Below, one piece after another: positions 25,158 to 34,237 of a stretch of 57,104 nt of DNA. The DNA is from Pseudomonas floridensis (GTDB lineage: Bacteria > Pseudomonadota > Gammaproteobacteria > Pseudomonadales > Pseudomonadaceae): NCBI RefSeq assembly GCF_002087235.1, contig NZ_MUIO01000092.1, positions 1-57,104 of the forward strand, written 5' to 3'. Within the stretch, counting starts at the first letter, position 1. Each line of letters starts with the position of its first letter. The notes beneath the pieces were generated by a model. It was not told the origin of the DNA. It saw only the letters and a list, made by a program, of their open reading frames with translations, and searched no databases. The position numbers and the translations under genes were made by a program.

Positions 25158-26072
25158 TTAAAGCAACCGCATGCGCTTGATGTCGCGTTGCGGCGGCTCG
25201 CCGAACAGTCGGCTGTATTCGCGACTGAATTGAGAAGAACTTTCATAGCCGACCAGTCCGCCAGCACTGCTGGCGTCCACGTTCTGGCTGAGCATCATTT
25301 GGCGGGCTGCCTGCAACCTGAGCTGCTTCTGATACTGCAAGGGGCTCATGCCGGTAACGGCACGGAAATGCTGGCGGAACGTGGATGGGCTCATGTACGC
25401 GGACGCGGCCAGGTCATCGACCTTGAGTGATTGCCGAAAATTGACTTTCAGCCACGAAACCGCTCTGGCGATCTGCTGACTGGGCGACCCTGCGCTCACA
25501 ATGTGTAGCAACTGACGGCCGTGGGCACCGCTGAGCAGGCGAATCACGATTTCTTCGATGATCAGCGGAGCAACGCTCTTGATCAGACAGGGTTCGTCCA
25601 GCAGACCTGCCAGACGTTCGAGTGCGTGCAGGATGTTCGCGTCCAGCGCATGGACGGTAATTGGACGAAACTCTTCGTCCTTCATTCGTTGAGATAATTT
25701 CAGTCGCTCTGCCACGCCCACCACCATGGAACTGTCGAAGGTCAGGATCATGCCCAGAAAGGGATGCGCGGAACTGGCTTTGGTCACGTTTGCAATGACG
25801 GGAATATCGACACTGGTGACCATGGATTGGCCTGGACCATAGGACAGCACGTCTTCACCGACCATGACCTGCTTGCCACCTTGCAGGGTCAGGCCCAGAC
25901 CCAGTCCGTAGATGCAGTGCAACGGCACGGTTGCCGCACTGCGACGATGGAAACTGAGGCCGGGTATGTCACTGAAATGATCGCCGTCGCTGCGCAGCAG
26001 CCGCGCCGCGCGCTCAGCCAGAACACTTGTGTCGTTGCCAGCAGGGAAATGTACAGAGGCTGAGTTCATCAT
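25158..26072 (-). CDS. AraC-family transcriptional regulator
   Basis: A 304-aa regulator. I use ATG 26072, with GGAAG just upstream, instead of the longer frame that overlaps xdhC. The N-terminal part resembles the AraC_N ligand domain (PGLSFHRRSAATVPLHCIYG, VMVGEDVLSYGPGQSMVTS). The C-terminal 100 residues hold two helix-turn-helix motifs (VDDLAASAYMSPSTFRQHF, and the end GYESSSQFSREYSRLFG). It lies 22 bp after xdhC on the same strand, so it may be the last gene of the aldehyde-oxidase operon and control it. The effector may be an aldehyde or aromatic compound; this is inference. Confidence 0.9.
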   Translation of the reverse strand: MMNSASVHFPAGNDTSVLAERAARLLRSDGDHFSDIPGLSFHRRSAATVPLHCIYGLGLGLTLQGGKQVMVGEDVLSYGPGQSMVTSVDIPVIANVTKASSAHPFLGMILTFDSSMVVGVAERLKLSQRMKDEEFRPITVHALDANILHALERLAGLLDEPCLIKSVAPLIIEEIVIRLLSGAHGRQLLHIVSAGSPSQQIARAVSWLKVNFRQSLKVDDLAASAYMSPSTFRQHFRAVTGMSPLQYQKQLRLQAARQMMLSQNVDASSAGGLVGYESSSQFSREYSRLFGEPPQRDIKRMRLL

Positions 26073-26094
26073 CTTTCTTCCGGATTCAACACGA

Positions 26095-27063
26095 CTAAAG
26101 TGCGTTTGTGGCAACGCCATTACGTACCCGAACGATGTCGGACATTACCGCCAGCGCGATTTCTGCAGGCGTTTTGCTACCTAGGTTTAGCCCAATGGGC
26201 GCATGAATGCGACGTGCCTGATCGTCGTTCAGGCCACCGATGCGCCTGATCCGCTCCATGCGCTTTTCGCTGGTTCGTTTTGAGCCCATGGCACCGATGT
26301 AGAACGCTTTGGTCCTGACGGCCTCCAGCAGCGTCAGGTCGTCCAGCCGAGGATCGTGAGTCAGCGCAACGATGGCGGTCGCTTCGTGACAGCCGTGTCG
26401 AGCGATGTAAGCCGCCGGGAGTGTGTCGATCAGCGTGACGCCGGGGAGCTTGAACGTTGATACGACTTCAGGGCGAGGGTCGCAAACGATGACCTCGTAC
26501 CCCAGCGACACTGCAAAACTGGCACAGAACTGCGCAACCGGTGACAAGCCTGCGATCAGCAACCGTTGAGCCGCGCCCATGCGCAGGTAAACGGCATCGG
26601 CGTGTACCCTGACGGGCGCACACCCCTCATCTGCCGGGATGATGTGCGCCTGACTCGATCCCAAGGTCACCTGACGCACGATCAGTCGATGGCCCTGGAG
26701 CGCGCCCGACAGCCTGCTGAAGTGTTCGAGACTTGCGCAGTCAGGTTCGAAATATTCGACCAACACGTCCAGCACGCCGCCACAGGGCAACGCCAGGTTT
26801 GGAGCCAGGCCACCCTCTCCGTAGCGAACGATCTGACTGACTCTCTCAAACTCCCGGCGACCGAGCCGCTCCAGGAAATCATCCTCGACGCAGCCGCCGG
26901 ACAGTGAGCCGACGGACTGTCCGCGCTCCAGCGCGACCAGCAGGGCACCTGGACCACGGGGCGCGGAGCCGAACGTGGACAGAACCGTGCATAGCCAGAC
27001 ACCCTGCCCTTGCTCGAGCCAGGCTGAAGCCTGCTGAACCACTTGGAGGTCCAGGCTATTCAT
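26095..27063 (-). CDS. XdhC/CoxI-family molybdoenzyme maturation factor
   Basis: A 322-aa protein of the XdhC family, which binds and sulfurates the molybdenum cofactor and inserts it into xanthine-oxidase-type enzymes. The N-terminal XdhC/CoxI domain contains STFGSAPRGPGALL and SLSGGCVEDDFLE with the conserved cysteine. The C-terminal Rossmann-like part has LLIAGLSPVAQFCASFA, ALTHDPRLDDLTL and AMGSKRTSEKR. It follows the molybdopterin subunit gene by 42 bp and is very likely its dedicated chaperone (PaoD role). Confidence 0.92.
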   Translation of the reverse strand: MNSLDLQVVQQASAWLEQGQGVWLCTVLSTFGSAPRGPGALLVALERGQSVGSLSGGCVEDDFLERLGRREFERVSQIVRYGEGGLAPNLALPCGGVLDVLVEYFEPDCASLEHFSRLSGALQGHRLIVRQVTLGSSQAHIIPADEGCAPVRVHADAVYLRMGAAQRLLIAGLSPVAQFCASFAVSLGYEVIVCDPRPEVVSTFKLPGVTLIDTLPAAYIARHGCHEATAIVALTHDPRLDDLTLLEAVRTKAFYIGAMGSKRTSEKRMERIRRIGGLNDDQARRIHAPIGLNLGSKTPAEIALAVMSDIVRVRNGVATNAL

Positions 27064-27105
27064 GGCGTGCTCTCGCAGAACCCGCTTGCAGGGCGTATGT
27101 ACCGA

Positions 27106-29496
27106 TCATGTCAGCAGTTTGTCCATTGTGAAGGGCAGATCACGAATGCGCTTCCCAGTGGCGTGATACACCGCGTTGCCAATCGCCGCCGCCACCCCCA
27201 CGATTCCCAACTCGCCTACCGCTTTACCGCCCAGTGCGCTGGCTTGCAGATCAGGCACACCGACATCCAGGGTGATGATCTCTGGAACGTCCGCATTCAC
27301 CGGCAGCACATAATCGGCCAGATTGGCGTTGACGATCCTGCCGTCACGCGGATCGATATGCCCCTCTTCAAACAGGGCCTGACCGATGCCCATGATCATG
27401 CCGCCCATCCACTGGCTTTCGGCGAGCCTGGGGTTGTAGACCCGCCCGCTGTCAAAAGCCGCCACCATGCGTTTGACCCTTATGGTGCCGAAGTCTTCGT
27501 CGACCCTCACTTCGACGAAATGCACGCCCCAACTGTGGGCTGAAACACCACCCGTAGTGGGCAACAGCATCTGACTGAACCCATGCGCTGCGGCATCCCG
27601 ATCCGCCTCTGTGGCCCCGGCCTTGAAGGTATCGGTCGATATGTCGAAACGCTCCTTGCCAACCGCTTTCAACAGATCCCCCAGAGAGAGACCATCCCCG
27701 GGCCGCTGTGACGGTTTGATTCGACCGTTCTTGAGCACCAGGTTGGCCACATCCATACCGTGCAACGGCGATTTAGGGTGGGTGGTCGCCACCCTGAGCA
27801 ATTCGGCACGGGCCACTTTTGCCGCTTTGTAAACCGCCCCGGTGAGGTTGTTGGCCAACTGGGATCCCCCGGCGACCGGGGCCCTGGGCAAGTCGGTGTC
27901 GCCCAGTCTCACCCGGACTGAGCCCGTCGGCACATCGAGCACTTGCGCTGCGGTTTGCGCCAGAATCGTATACGTACCGGTGCCCAGATCCGTGCCGCCA
28001 CTGAGCACTTCAATCAGCCCATCACGATGGATGACGATTCTGGCTTCACCCGGCGTGCGCCACACCGGGTAAGTACCCGCGGCCATGCCCCAGCCGATCA
28101 ATTCACGGCCTTTGCGCATTGAACGCGGCTGCGGATTACGCTGCGCCCAGCCAAACGCGTTGGCGCCTGCTATATACCCTTCGCGTAGCCGACGGGTGGT
28201 CCACGGGATATTGGCTTTCGGGTCAACTGCAGCCCAGTTTCTAAGCCTCAAGTCGATCGGATCGATGCCCAGTTCACCAGCCAATTCGTCCATTGCCGTC
28301 TCCAGGGCATAGGTACTGATGTTCTCGCCCGGCGCGCGCATCCAGCCAGGGTTGACCGTGTTTACCGGGATGATGCTATGACGAGCAAGCATATTGGGCG
28401 TGGCATACATCAGTGCCGTGACCGAAGTGGTCGGCTCAAGATGGATATCGTCTATGGCCGTTTCATTCCAGCCCTCGTGCAGCACCGAGACCAGTATGCC
28501 TTGCGCAGTCGCGCCCAGTGCCAGCTTCTGGCTGGTCCGTGGTCGTCCACCGAAACCGGTAAAGGTCTGCGGACGCGTCAAAGACACTTTCAACGGACGG
28601 CCCAGCGCCTTGGCCGCAGCGCAAGTCATGGCCACATGCGGATGCGGAGCCACCCTGCAGCCGAAACCGCCGCCAATGAACGGCGACACGACTCTGACCC
28701 TGGCGATATCGAGCCCCATCCACTGCGCGATAACCGCGCGCGCCCCGCCTACCCACTGGCTTGATTCGTAAACGGTGAGCGTATCTTGCTGCCACTGCGC
28801 GATGCACGCGTGGGGTTCCATCGGCGTGTTGTATTCGCGGGGCGTGGAATAGATACCTTCGACCTTCACCGCAGCCGACGCCATGGCTGTCAGGGCATCG
28901 CCCCATTTGGCTTGCAGATCATCTATGGGCTGGGGTTTGGCCTCGGCGTCGTCGGGGTTGATGATCGCGCGAGTCGGTTCGTAGCTGACCTTGAGCAGAC
29001 TCGCCGCTTCAGTGGCCTGCTCGAAAGTCTGCGCCACGACCAGGGCAATGTGCTGACCATTCCAGCGCACCCGATCATCCTGCAACGGCGTGAAATTCTC
29101 GGTGGCTGCGCCGCCCTTGATAAACGGCGTCGCGGGTTGAATCGCGAGCGGGTTGAAGTGGGTGTAAATGGCAATGACACCCGGCGAGGCATCAGCCTGG
29201 CGCGTGTCAATTGCGGTAATCCGTCCGGCAGCAATCGTCGACTGGACCGCAACACCGTAAAGCATGCCATCGATGACTTGCTCGATGGCGTAACGGGCTT
29301 CGCCTCGGACCTTGAGTCCGCCGTCCTGTCTGGGCGCGCGTTCTCCAATCGAGCCGTTGGGTTGTCTGACCGTCAGCGGTTGAGCGTGGCCGGTCAACGG
29401 ATTAAATGCCAGTCCCGATACCGCGACAGCGGTGCCTGCGGCAGCGGTCTTCAGCAACGTGCGTCGATGAACATCGGGGTTGAAGAGATCGTTCAT
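27106..29496 (-). CDS. Molybdopterin-binding subunit of aldehyde/xanthine oxidoreductase (PaoC-like), with Tat signal
   Basis: A 796-aa catalytic subunit of the xanthine oxidase family. It starts with a twin-arginine signal (RRTLLK at 11-16, then a hydrophobic stretch to about 38). Cofactor and substrate-site segments are SPFIGGGFGCRVAPHPH, WMRAPGENISTYALE, GGTDLGTGTYTILAQTAAQ and, near the end, GGKAVGELGIVGVAAAIGNA with the catalytic glutamate. It pairs with the FAD and 2Fe-2S subunits encoded immediately upstream. The best known relative is E. coli PaoC, an aldehyde oxidoreductase, whose complex is exported through a Tat signal on the iron-sulfur subunit instead. The substrate is probably an aldehyde. 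Confidence 0.9.
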   Translation of the reverse strand: MNDLFNPDVHRRTLLKTAAAGTAVAVSGLAFNPLTGHAQPLTVRQPNGSIGERAPRQDGGLKVRGEARYAIEQVIDGMLYGVAVQSTIAAGRITAIDTRQADASPGVIAIYTHFNPLAIQPATPFIKGGAATENFTPLQDDRVRWNGQHIALVVAQTFEQATEAASLLKVSYEPTRAIINPDDAEAKPQPIDDLQAKWGDALTAMASAAVKVEGIYSTPREYNTPMEPHACIAQWQQDTLTVYESSQWVGGARAVIAQWMGLDIARVRVVSPFIGGGFGCRVAPHPHVAMTCAAAKALGRPLKVSLTRPQTFTGFGGRPRTSQKLALGATAQGILVSVLHEGWNETAIDDIHLEPTTSVTALMYATPNMLARHSIIPVNTVNPGWMRAPGENISTYALETAMDELAGELGIDPIDLRLRNWAAVDPKANIPWTTRRLREGYIAGANAFGWAQRNPQPRSMRKGRELIGWGMAAGTYPVWRTPGEARIVIHRDGLIEVLSGGTDLGTGTYTILAQTAAQVLDVPTGSVRVRLGDTDLPRAPVAGGSQLANNLTGAVYKAAKVARAELLRVATTHPKSPLHGMDVANLVLKNGRIKPSQRPGDGLSLGDLLKAVGKERFDISTDTFKAGATEADRDAAAHGFSQMLLPTTGGVSAHSWGVHFVEVRVDEDFGTIRVKRMVAAFDSGRVYNPRLAESQWMGGMIMGIGQALFEEGHIDPRDGRIVNANLADYVLPVNADVPEIITLDVGVPDLQASALGGKAVGELGIVGVAAAIGNAVYHATGKRIRDLPFTMDKLLT

Positions 29497-30485
29497 GCCA
29501 GGCCTCCCACTGTCATCAATGCCCGGGCGACCACGCGCGGAGCCAGAACGATCTTGAAGCCGTTATGTTCACGCGCTTGAGCGCCATCGACCGCGTGAAG
29601 TGCGGCATCACGCACCCGCTTTTCGGACAGGGGTTGCCCGATCAACGCTTGCTCGACCTCTCGCGCTCTCCACGGTTTGGTTCCGACGCCGCCCAGGGCG
29701 ATACGGACATCCTTGAGGGTGCGACCATCGGCCTCGAATTCGATACCGACCGCCGCGCTGGCGGCAGCGAATTCATAAGACGCACGATCACGAACCTTCA
29801 GGTAATGAGAGCGTTTCAATGCCGGCACTACGGGCACGTCCACCGCGACGATCATTTCGCCGTTCTGCAAATCGTGCTCAATGTCCGGACGCGTGCCCGG
29901 CGGTCGGAAGAAGTCGTCGGCGACCACTTGACGATCTGTCACGCCATGAATAGAAATTCTGGCATCGAACGCCACCAGGGCCACTCCCAGGTCGCCAGGA
30001 TAGGTTGCGATGCAGGCGTCGCTCACGCCGAGCACTGCATGGTTTCGATTGAACCCGTCCAGCGCCGCGCAACCCGATCCCGGATTGCGCTTGTTGCAAG
30101 CTGGATAAGCCGCCGGGTCACGAAAATACGTACACCGTGTGCGTTGCAGCAGGTTGCCGCCGATCGACGCCATGTTGCGCAATTGCGCAGATGCCGCACG
30201 CCACAGTGCTTCGCTCAGCACCGGTGCCTGAGTCTGAATCCGCTGGTGGGCCGCGACCTGGCTCATCCTGGCCGATGCGCCGATATGAACCTTTTGCTCA
30301 TCGACCGTGATCTGGTCAAGCCCGCGCAGACGGCTGATGTCGACCAGACGAGCCGGACGCTCCACACCGCATTTCATGAGGTCCAGCAAGGTGGTGCCAC
30401 CCGCCAGAAAGCGGGTTTCGGGTAGGCCGCCAGCCTGGCATGCGCTGTCGATATCAGGAGCACGAATGTAGTCGAACGCTCTCAT
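29493..30485 (-). CDS. FAD-binding subunit with extra Fe-S cysteines (PaoB-like)
   Basis: A 330-aa subunit that passes electrons through FAD. ATG 30485 overlaps the preceding stop by 4 nt. The FAD contacts are FLAGGTTLLDLMKCG (27-40) and ASIGGNLLQRT (106-116). Four cysteines at 118, 130, 139 and 158, in the RTRCTYFRD and CNKRNPGSGCAA context, match the PaoB insertion that binds an additional [4Fe-4S] cluster. The gene overlaps the molybdopterin subunit start by 4 nt, so the three subunits are translationally coupled. Confidence 0.9.
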   Translation of the reverse strand: MRAFDYIRAPDIDSACQAGGLPETRFLAGGTTLLDLMKCGVERPARLVDISRLRGLDQITVDEQKVHIGASARMSQVAAHQRIQTQAPVLSEALWRAASAQLRNMASIGGNLLQRTRCTYFRDPAAYPACNKRNPGSGCAALDGFNRNHAVLGVSDACIATYPGDLGVALVAFDARISIHGVTDRQVVADDFFRPPGTRPDIEHDLQNGEMIVAVDVPVVPALKRSHYLKVRDRASYEFAAASAAVGIEFEADGRTLKDVRIALGGVGTKPWRAREVEQALIGQPLSEKRVRDAALHAVDGAQAREHNGFKIVLAPRVVARALMTVGGLA

Positions 30486-30970
30486 GCCTTCACTCCTTGC
30501 AGTCTCGCTGCAGCGGTCCGCACGGCGGTGACGATATGAGGGTAGGCGCCGCAGCGACACAGGTTGCCACTCATGTACTCCCGGATCTCGTCATCCGAAC
30601 CCGTATGACCTTCGCGAATGCAGGCGACGGCTGACATGATCTGACCTGGCGTGCAAAAGCCGCACTGGAAAGCATCGAACTCGACGAACGCAGCCTGGAC
30701 CGCGTGCAACGTACCGTCAGGCTGGGCCAGGCCTTCAATGGTCGTGACGTCGTAACCATCAACCTGCGCAGCGAGGGTCAGGCAGCTCAAGACCCGCTCG
30801 CCGTTCACATGCACGGTGCAGGCGCCGCACTGGCCGTGGTCGCAACCTTTTTTGGTGCCGGGCAGAAAGGCATGCTCGCGAAGCGCGTCGAGCAATGTCG
30901 TGCGCGACTCAAGCTCAAAAGCCTTTGACTGCCCATTGACGTTGAGCTGAAGTCTATTGCGGTCTGCCAT
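30482..30970 (-). CDS. 2Fe-2S subunit of aldehyde/xanthine oxidoreductase (PaoA-like)
   Basis: A 162-aa subunit with two [2Fe-2S] clusters. The plant-ferredoxin-type cluster uses Cys43, 48, 51 and 63 (GCDHGQCGACTVHVNGERV). The helical cluster uses Cys103, 106, 138 and 140 (QCGFCTPGQ, NLCRCGAYPH). The start at 30970 has a GGAGAGG site. Unlike E. coli PaoA it has no Tat signal; the protein begins directly with the ferredoxin fold (MADRNRLQLN). It is the first gene of the operon paoA-paoB-paoC-xdhC-araC. It transfers electrons from the molybdenum site toward FAD. Confidence 0.92.
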   Translation of the reverse strand: MADRNRLQLNVNGQSKAFELESRTTLLDALREHAFLPGTKKGCDHGQCGACTVHVNGERVLSCLTLAAQVDGYDVTTIEGLAQPDGTLHAVQAAFVEFDAFQCGFCTPGQIMSAVACIREGHTGSDDEIREYMSGNLCRCGAYPHIVTAVRTAAARLQGVKA

Positions 30971-31077
30971 GATGGCCTCTCCGTTAAGGTCTGGCGCAAG
31001 TATGCGCGGTCGGTCAGGGCTGGAATTGCCTGATCGGCGGTGTTTATTGCCCGATCCGACGAGGGTATGGCCGCGCT

Positions 31078-31413
31078 TTACAGAGCGGATGGCGCGCCGG
31101 GAAATGCAACACTTGTCCGAAAGATGACTTGGCGGACCTGGAAATCACGCACGAACTGAAGCAGATCGGTTTCCCCGGCCACCGGGCAGGCCAGGGCCTG
31201 CTCGCCGTGCTCTTTGGTCAACCAGAAAAGCTGCAGGTGAACCTCGCCTTCGTGTTCGCCAATCTGTATGCGCGACCCCACGAACCCTGCGTGCCTGCTG
31301 GTGAAACGATCCACTTGCGCCATCAATGCCTCGACCAGCTGCGCTGAAGTCTGCACACTGGCGAGTATTTCCATCGACTGGTTGAACCCCGTTTCATGTA
31401 TTGAAGTACTCAC
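31078..31413 (-). CDS. Small ABM-like (antibiotic biosynthesis monooxygenase fold) protein
   Basis: A 111-aa protein from a GTG start at 31413, chosen because a strong purine-rich site (GAGGGGGG) lies just before it. The pattern MEILASVQTSAQLVEALMAQ, then FVGSRIQIGEHEGEVHLQLFW resembles the alpha-beta ferredoxin-like ABM domain of small cofactor-free monooxygenases and stress proteins. No catalytic residue can be named. It lies between the aldehyde oxidase operon and the flavoprotein gene, all on the same strand, and may belong to the same detoxification set. Confidence 0.65.
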   Translation of the reverse strand: MSTSIHETGFNQSMEILASVQTSAQLVEALMAQVDRFTSRHAGFVGSRIQIGEHEGEVHLQLFWLTKEHGEQALACPVAGETDLLQFVRDFQVRQVIFRTSVAFPGAPSAL

Positions 31414-31491
31414 GGATCCCCCCTCGAGAAAGCTCGGCACGACAATCGGCAAGGCGCAGTTTTTGGCAGGACGCACAAGCGTCAGGGGCCA

Positions 31492-32586
31492 TCACTCCGC
31501 CCAGTTTTTTAACCAGTAGGCGTAAGGTGTCGGTAATACCGAGGCTGGGTCAGTGACCTCCAACTCGCGTGCTGCCAGGAACGGCCAGTGAGGATTGGCC
31601 AGAAGCGTGCGTGCGAAGCAGACCAGGTCGAGTGCGCCACTGCGTATGAATTCATCCGCCTCGCTGGCCTGGGTAATCATCCAGCTGGCACTGACCGGCA
31701 AGCCCGTTTCAGTTTTTACGCGCTCTGCGAACGGCACCAGAAAGTTCGGCCCCCAAGGCACGGGCTCGCTGGGGACCACGAGACTCAGCGAGCAGTCAAT
31801 GAAATCGACCCCGTCGTCTTTCAGCCAGCGAAGCACCTGGCGTGCTTCTGCCATCGACGCCTCAAGGTCATCGGCAAAATCGACCACGCCAAATCTCACC
31901 GCCAGCGGCAGATTCGCCGGCCAGACGCGCCTTACAGCAGCGACCGTTTCGCGCAGAAACCGTGCACGATTGGCCAGCGACCCGCCGTAGTGATCCGAAC
32001 GATGATTGGCTGTTGGCGACAGGAAGCTTTGGCCGAGAAAACCATGGGCAAAATGCAGTTCCAGCCATTCGTACCGAGCGCTGAGTGCGCGCACGGCGGT
32101 GTTCGCGAAGTCATTCTGGACCGCAACAATCTGATCCACAGTCATCGCGTCGGGAACGTAGGAAGAATCAGGCATATACGGCAACGCGCTGGGTGCAACC
32201 GGCTGCCAGCCTTCTGCACCGGACTCAACGAGCGGAGCACCACCCAGCCAGGGCGGCGTGCACCCGGCCTTGCGGCCCGCATGACCTATCTGAATGCCAG
32301 GAACGGCGCCTGCGCCTTTGATGAACGACGCGACATCGGCGAAGCCGGCAAGCTGCGAGTCATGCCACAGTCCCGCGTCACCCGGTGTGATTCTTCCTTC
32401 GGGATTGACGGCGGTGGCTTCAACCATCACCAGACCTGCCCCGCCTTTGGCGAGCGTCTCGTAGTGGGTCTTGTGCCAACCGTTCAAGGCTCCGTCGACT
32501 GCCTGATATTGACACATCGGCGACGCCACTATGCGGTTACGCAGGGTTACGCCTTTGAGTGTGTAAGGTGAGAACAACGAGGTCAT
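31492..32586 (-). CDS. Old yellow enzyme family NADH:flavin oxidoreductase, XenA/YqjM type
   Basis: A 364-aa FMN enzyme. ATG 32586 is preceded by GGATGAG, and the open frame adds only four codons beyond it. Class landmarks are RNRIVASPMCQYQAVDG with the flavin-tuning cysteine, GLVMVEATAVNPEGRITPGD, PGIQIGHAGRKAG, ELHFAHGFLGQSFLSP (active-site His pair) and RFLRETVAAVRRVWP. The sequence pattern fits P. putida xenobiotic reductase A. These enzymes reduce activated alkenes and nitro compounds with NAD(P)H. It is divergent from an MFS exporter gene, suggesting a response to reactive carbonyl compounds. Confidence 0.9.
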   Translation of the reverse strand: MTSLFSPYTLKGVTLRNRIVASPMCQYQAVDGALNGWHKTHYETLAKGGAGLVMVEATAVNPEGRITPGDAGLWHDSQLAGFADVASFIKGAGAVPGIQIGHAGRKAGCTPPWLGGAPLVESGAEGWQPVAPSALPYMPDSSYVPDAMTVDQIVAVQNDFANTAVRALSARYEWLELHFAHGFLGQSFLSPTANHRSDHYGGSLANRARFLRETVAAVRRVWPANLPLAVRFGVVDFADDLEASMAEARQVLRWLKDDGVDFIDCSLSLVVPSEPVPWGPNFLVPFAERVKTETGLPVSASWMITQASEADEFIRSGALDLVCFARTLLANPHWPFLAARELEVTDPASVLPTPYAYWLKNWAE

Positions 32587-32886
32587 GGGCTCATCCACTG
32601 GGTGATTTGAATGAGCGAATTATGCTGCGCAGCGGTGCCTGTTTTTTGCCGGATCGGATCGACAGATTGCACAAAATGACGAGCTTTCAGCCGCGTCATT
32701 GGCTGTATAGCCATGCCACCCACAAGGTGCTCAACAAAGGCGTTACGGGGTTTTCGGCTGACCTGTCCTGTTTCAGCGGCTTGCGTCAGCATTACGCACA
32801 GCGAATAACAATATGCCTGATGTCGATTTGACCAGCCGGTCAACATTCCCTACCGTGACCGACCTTTTCCCCCGCCCGAGACGCTG
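32587..32886. promoter_or_regulatory. Divergent promoter region, no gene
   Basis: These 300 bp separate the divergent flavoprotein and MFS genes and must hold both promoters. I found no clear palindrome and cannot place -35/-10 boxes with confidence. An open frame through it has no ribosome binding site. Confidence 0.4.
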
Positions 32887-34086
32887 ATGACTACCCGCTC
32901 CACATTGCCTCCAACCGTCTACCTGCTGGGTTTGACGATCTTTTCCCTGGTTACTGCCGAGTTCATGGTTGCAGGGATGATGCCCGCGCTGGCCGACGCC
33001 TTCTCCGTCAGCCTGGCGCAGGTCGGTAACCTGATTGCTTACTATGCGCTGGGCATGGCGCTGGGTGGTCCGCCGGTCACGGTGCTCCTGCTCTCCAGAG
33101 GCATCAGCAATAAACGCGCACTGGTCTGGCTGCTGACGTGTTACGTGCTCGCGGGTGCCGTGGCGGCGGCAGCCCCGAGCTATGCAGTGCTTGCCGTGGC
33201 ACGCATCGTCATGGGAATTTCGAGTGCCGTGTGCATCGGATTGTGCATGACCATCTGCGCCGGACTGGTTGCGCCTGAAGGCCGTGGTCGCGCAGTGTCT
33301 GTCGTGCTGGCCGGGCTCATGCTCTCTCCCGTCATCGGCGTTCCGATGACCACCTGGGTTGAGCAGCATGTCGGCTGGCGTGCCAGTTCCTGGGCGGTCG
33401 TCGCGCTGGCCATGCTGTGTACCGTATTGGCGACACGCCGTCTGCCAGCCATCCAGAAAGGTGGCGAACCGCCGCTGAGTCAGCAGTGGGCAGGTTTGAA
33501 AAACCCAAGGTTGTGGGGGGCTTACGTCACCAGCGGCCTGATCATTGGCGGCACGTTCGCAGCGTTCAGTTATTGCACGCCGATCCTGATTCATGAGGTC
33601 GGCATTGCACCGACGCTGGTTGCTCCGGTTCTCGCCATCTATGGCGTCGCCAACCTGCTGGGCAACATGATCGTGGGCCGCTTTGCGGATCGCTACACCT
33701 TTCCTGCCCTGGCTTGGGGGCTCGGCCTGATGGTGCTGGCATTGGGCGGCTTCGCCTTGGCGGGTGATCATCTGTGGCTGAACCTGGGCTGTTTCTTCGC
33801 GCTGGGGCTGACAGGTGTTGCCTTGAACCCGGCGATGGTTGCGCGGGTCATGAAGGCGGCCGAACCTGCTGCAATGGTCAACATCCTGCACACCTCGGTG
33901 ATCACCGCAGGCCTGGCGTTTGGCAGCTGGGCCGGTGGCGCAGTGATCGATGCCGGGTATGGCTTGCGTTCGCCGCTCTGGGTCGGTGCGGCGATGGCGC
34001 TGGTAGGCTTGCTGAGTCTGCTGCCTGCCGTGAAGTCGATGAAGCGTGAACAAGTGGCATCCGAAACTGCTCAATGCACCTCGTAA
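32887..34086 (+). CDS. MFS transporter, AraJ/DHA1-type exporter
   Basis: A 399-aa inner-membrane carrier with twelve hydrophobic segments. Typical DHA1 features are LVTAEFMVAGMMPALADAF in TM1, YYALGMALGGPPVTVLLL in TM2 and the motif-A loop after it. It most resembles the AraJ/YdhP group of sugar or drug exporters, for which substrates are mostly unknown. It is divergent from the XenA-type flavoprotein gene. The same general class appears at 46868, but the two proteins are clearly different. Confidence 0.88.
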   Translation: MTTRSTLPPTVYLLGLTIFSLVTAEFMVAGMMPALADAFSVSLAQVGNLIAYYALGMALGGPPVTVLLLSRGISNKRALVWLLTCYVLAGAVAAAAPSYAVLAVARIVMGISSAVCIGLCMTICAGLVAPEGRGRAVSVVLAGLMLSPVIGVPMTTWVEQHVGWRASSWAVVALAMLCTVLATRRLPAIQKGGEPPLSQQWAGLKNPRLWGAYVTSGLIIGGTFAAFSYCTPILIHEVGIAPTLVAPVLAIYGVANLLGNMIVGRFADRYTFPALAWGLGLMVLALGGFALAGDHLWLNLGCFFALGLTGVALNPAMVARVMKAAEPAAMVNILHTSVITAGLAFGSWAGGAVIDAGYGLRSPLWVGAAMALVGLLSLLPAVKSMKREQVASETAQCTS

Positions 34087-34184
34087 AATGCATTAGTTAA
34101 ATAATGTGTTCATTAAGATATAACCAGAAAGACTTTTACAGTACATTTCTACACGGTTAGGTTGACGTCCGGACCGACCCCTTC

Positions 34185-34227
34185 CTCCAGGCGGAGGCAC
34201 ACGATTAGCGATAACTGCCGCCTGGAG
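34185..34227 (+). promoter_or_regulatory. Leader hairpin covering a ribosome binding site
   Basis: CTCCAGGCGG (34185-34194) and CCGCCTGGAG (34218-34227) are perfectly complementary over 10 bp, with a 23-nt loop. The 3' arm ends in GGAG, which is the only plausible ribosome binding site of the leader ORF whose ATG is at 34238. Folding would hide that site. It therefore looks like a translational control element in the 5' leader of the monooxygenase mRNA. Confidence 0.5.
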
Positions 34228-34237
34228 CCTGCCTGTC

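Noticed and set aside
32773..34074. 433-codon open frame antisense to the MFS gene
   Set aside because: Low-complexity His/Gln/Arg-rich product with no recognisable domain, opposite a clear twelve-helix carrier.
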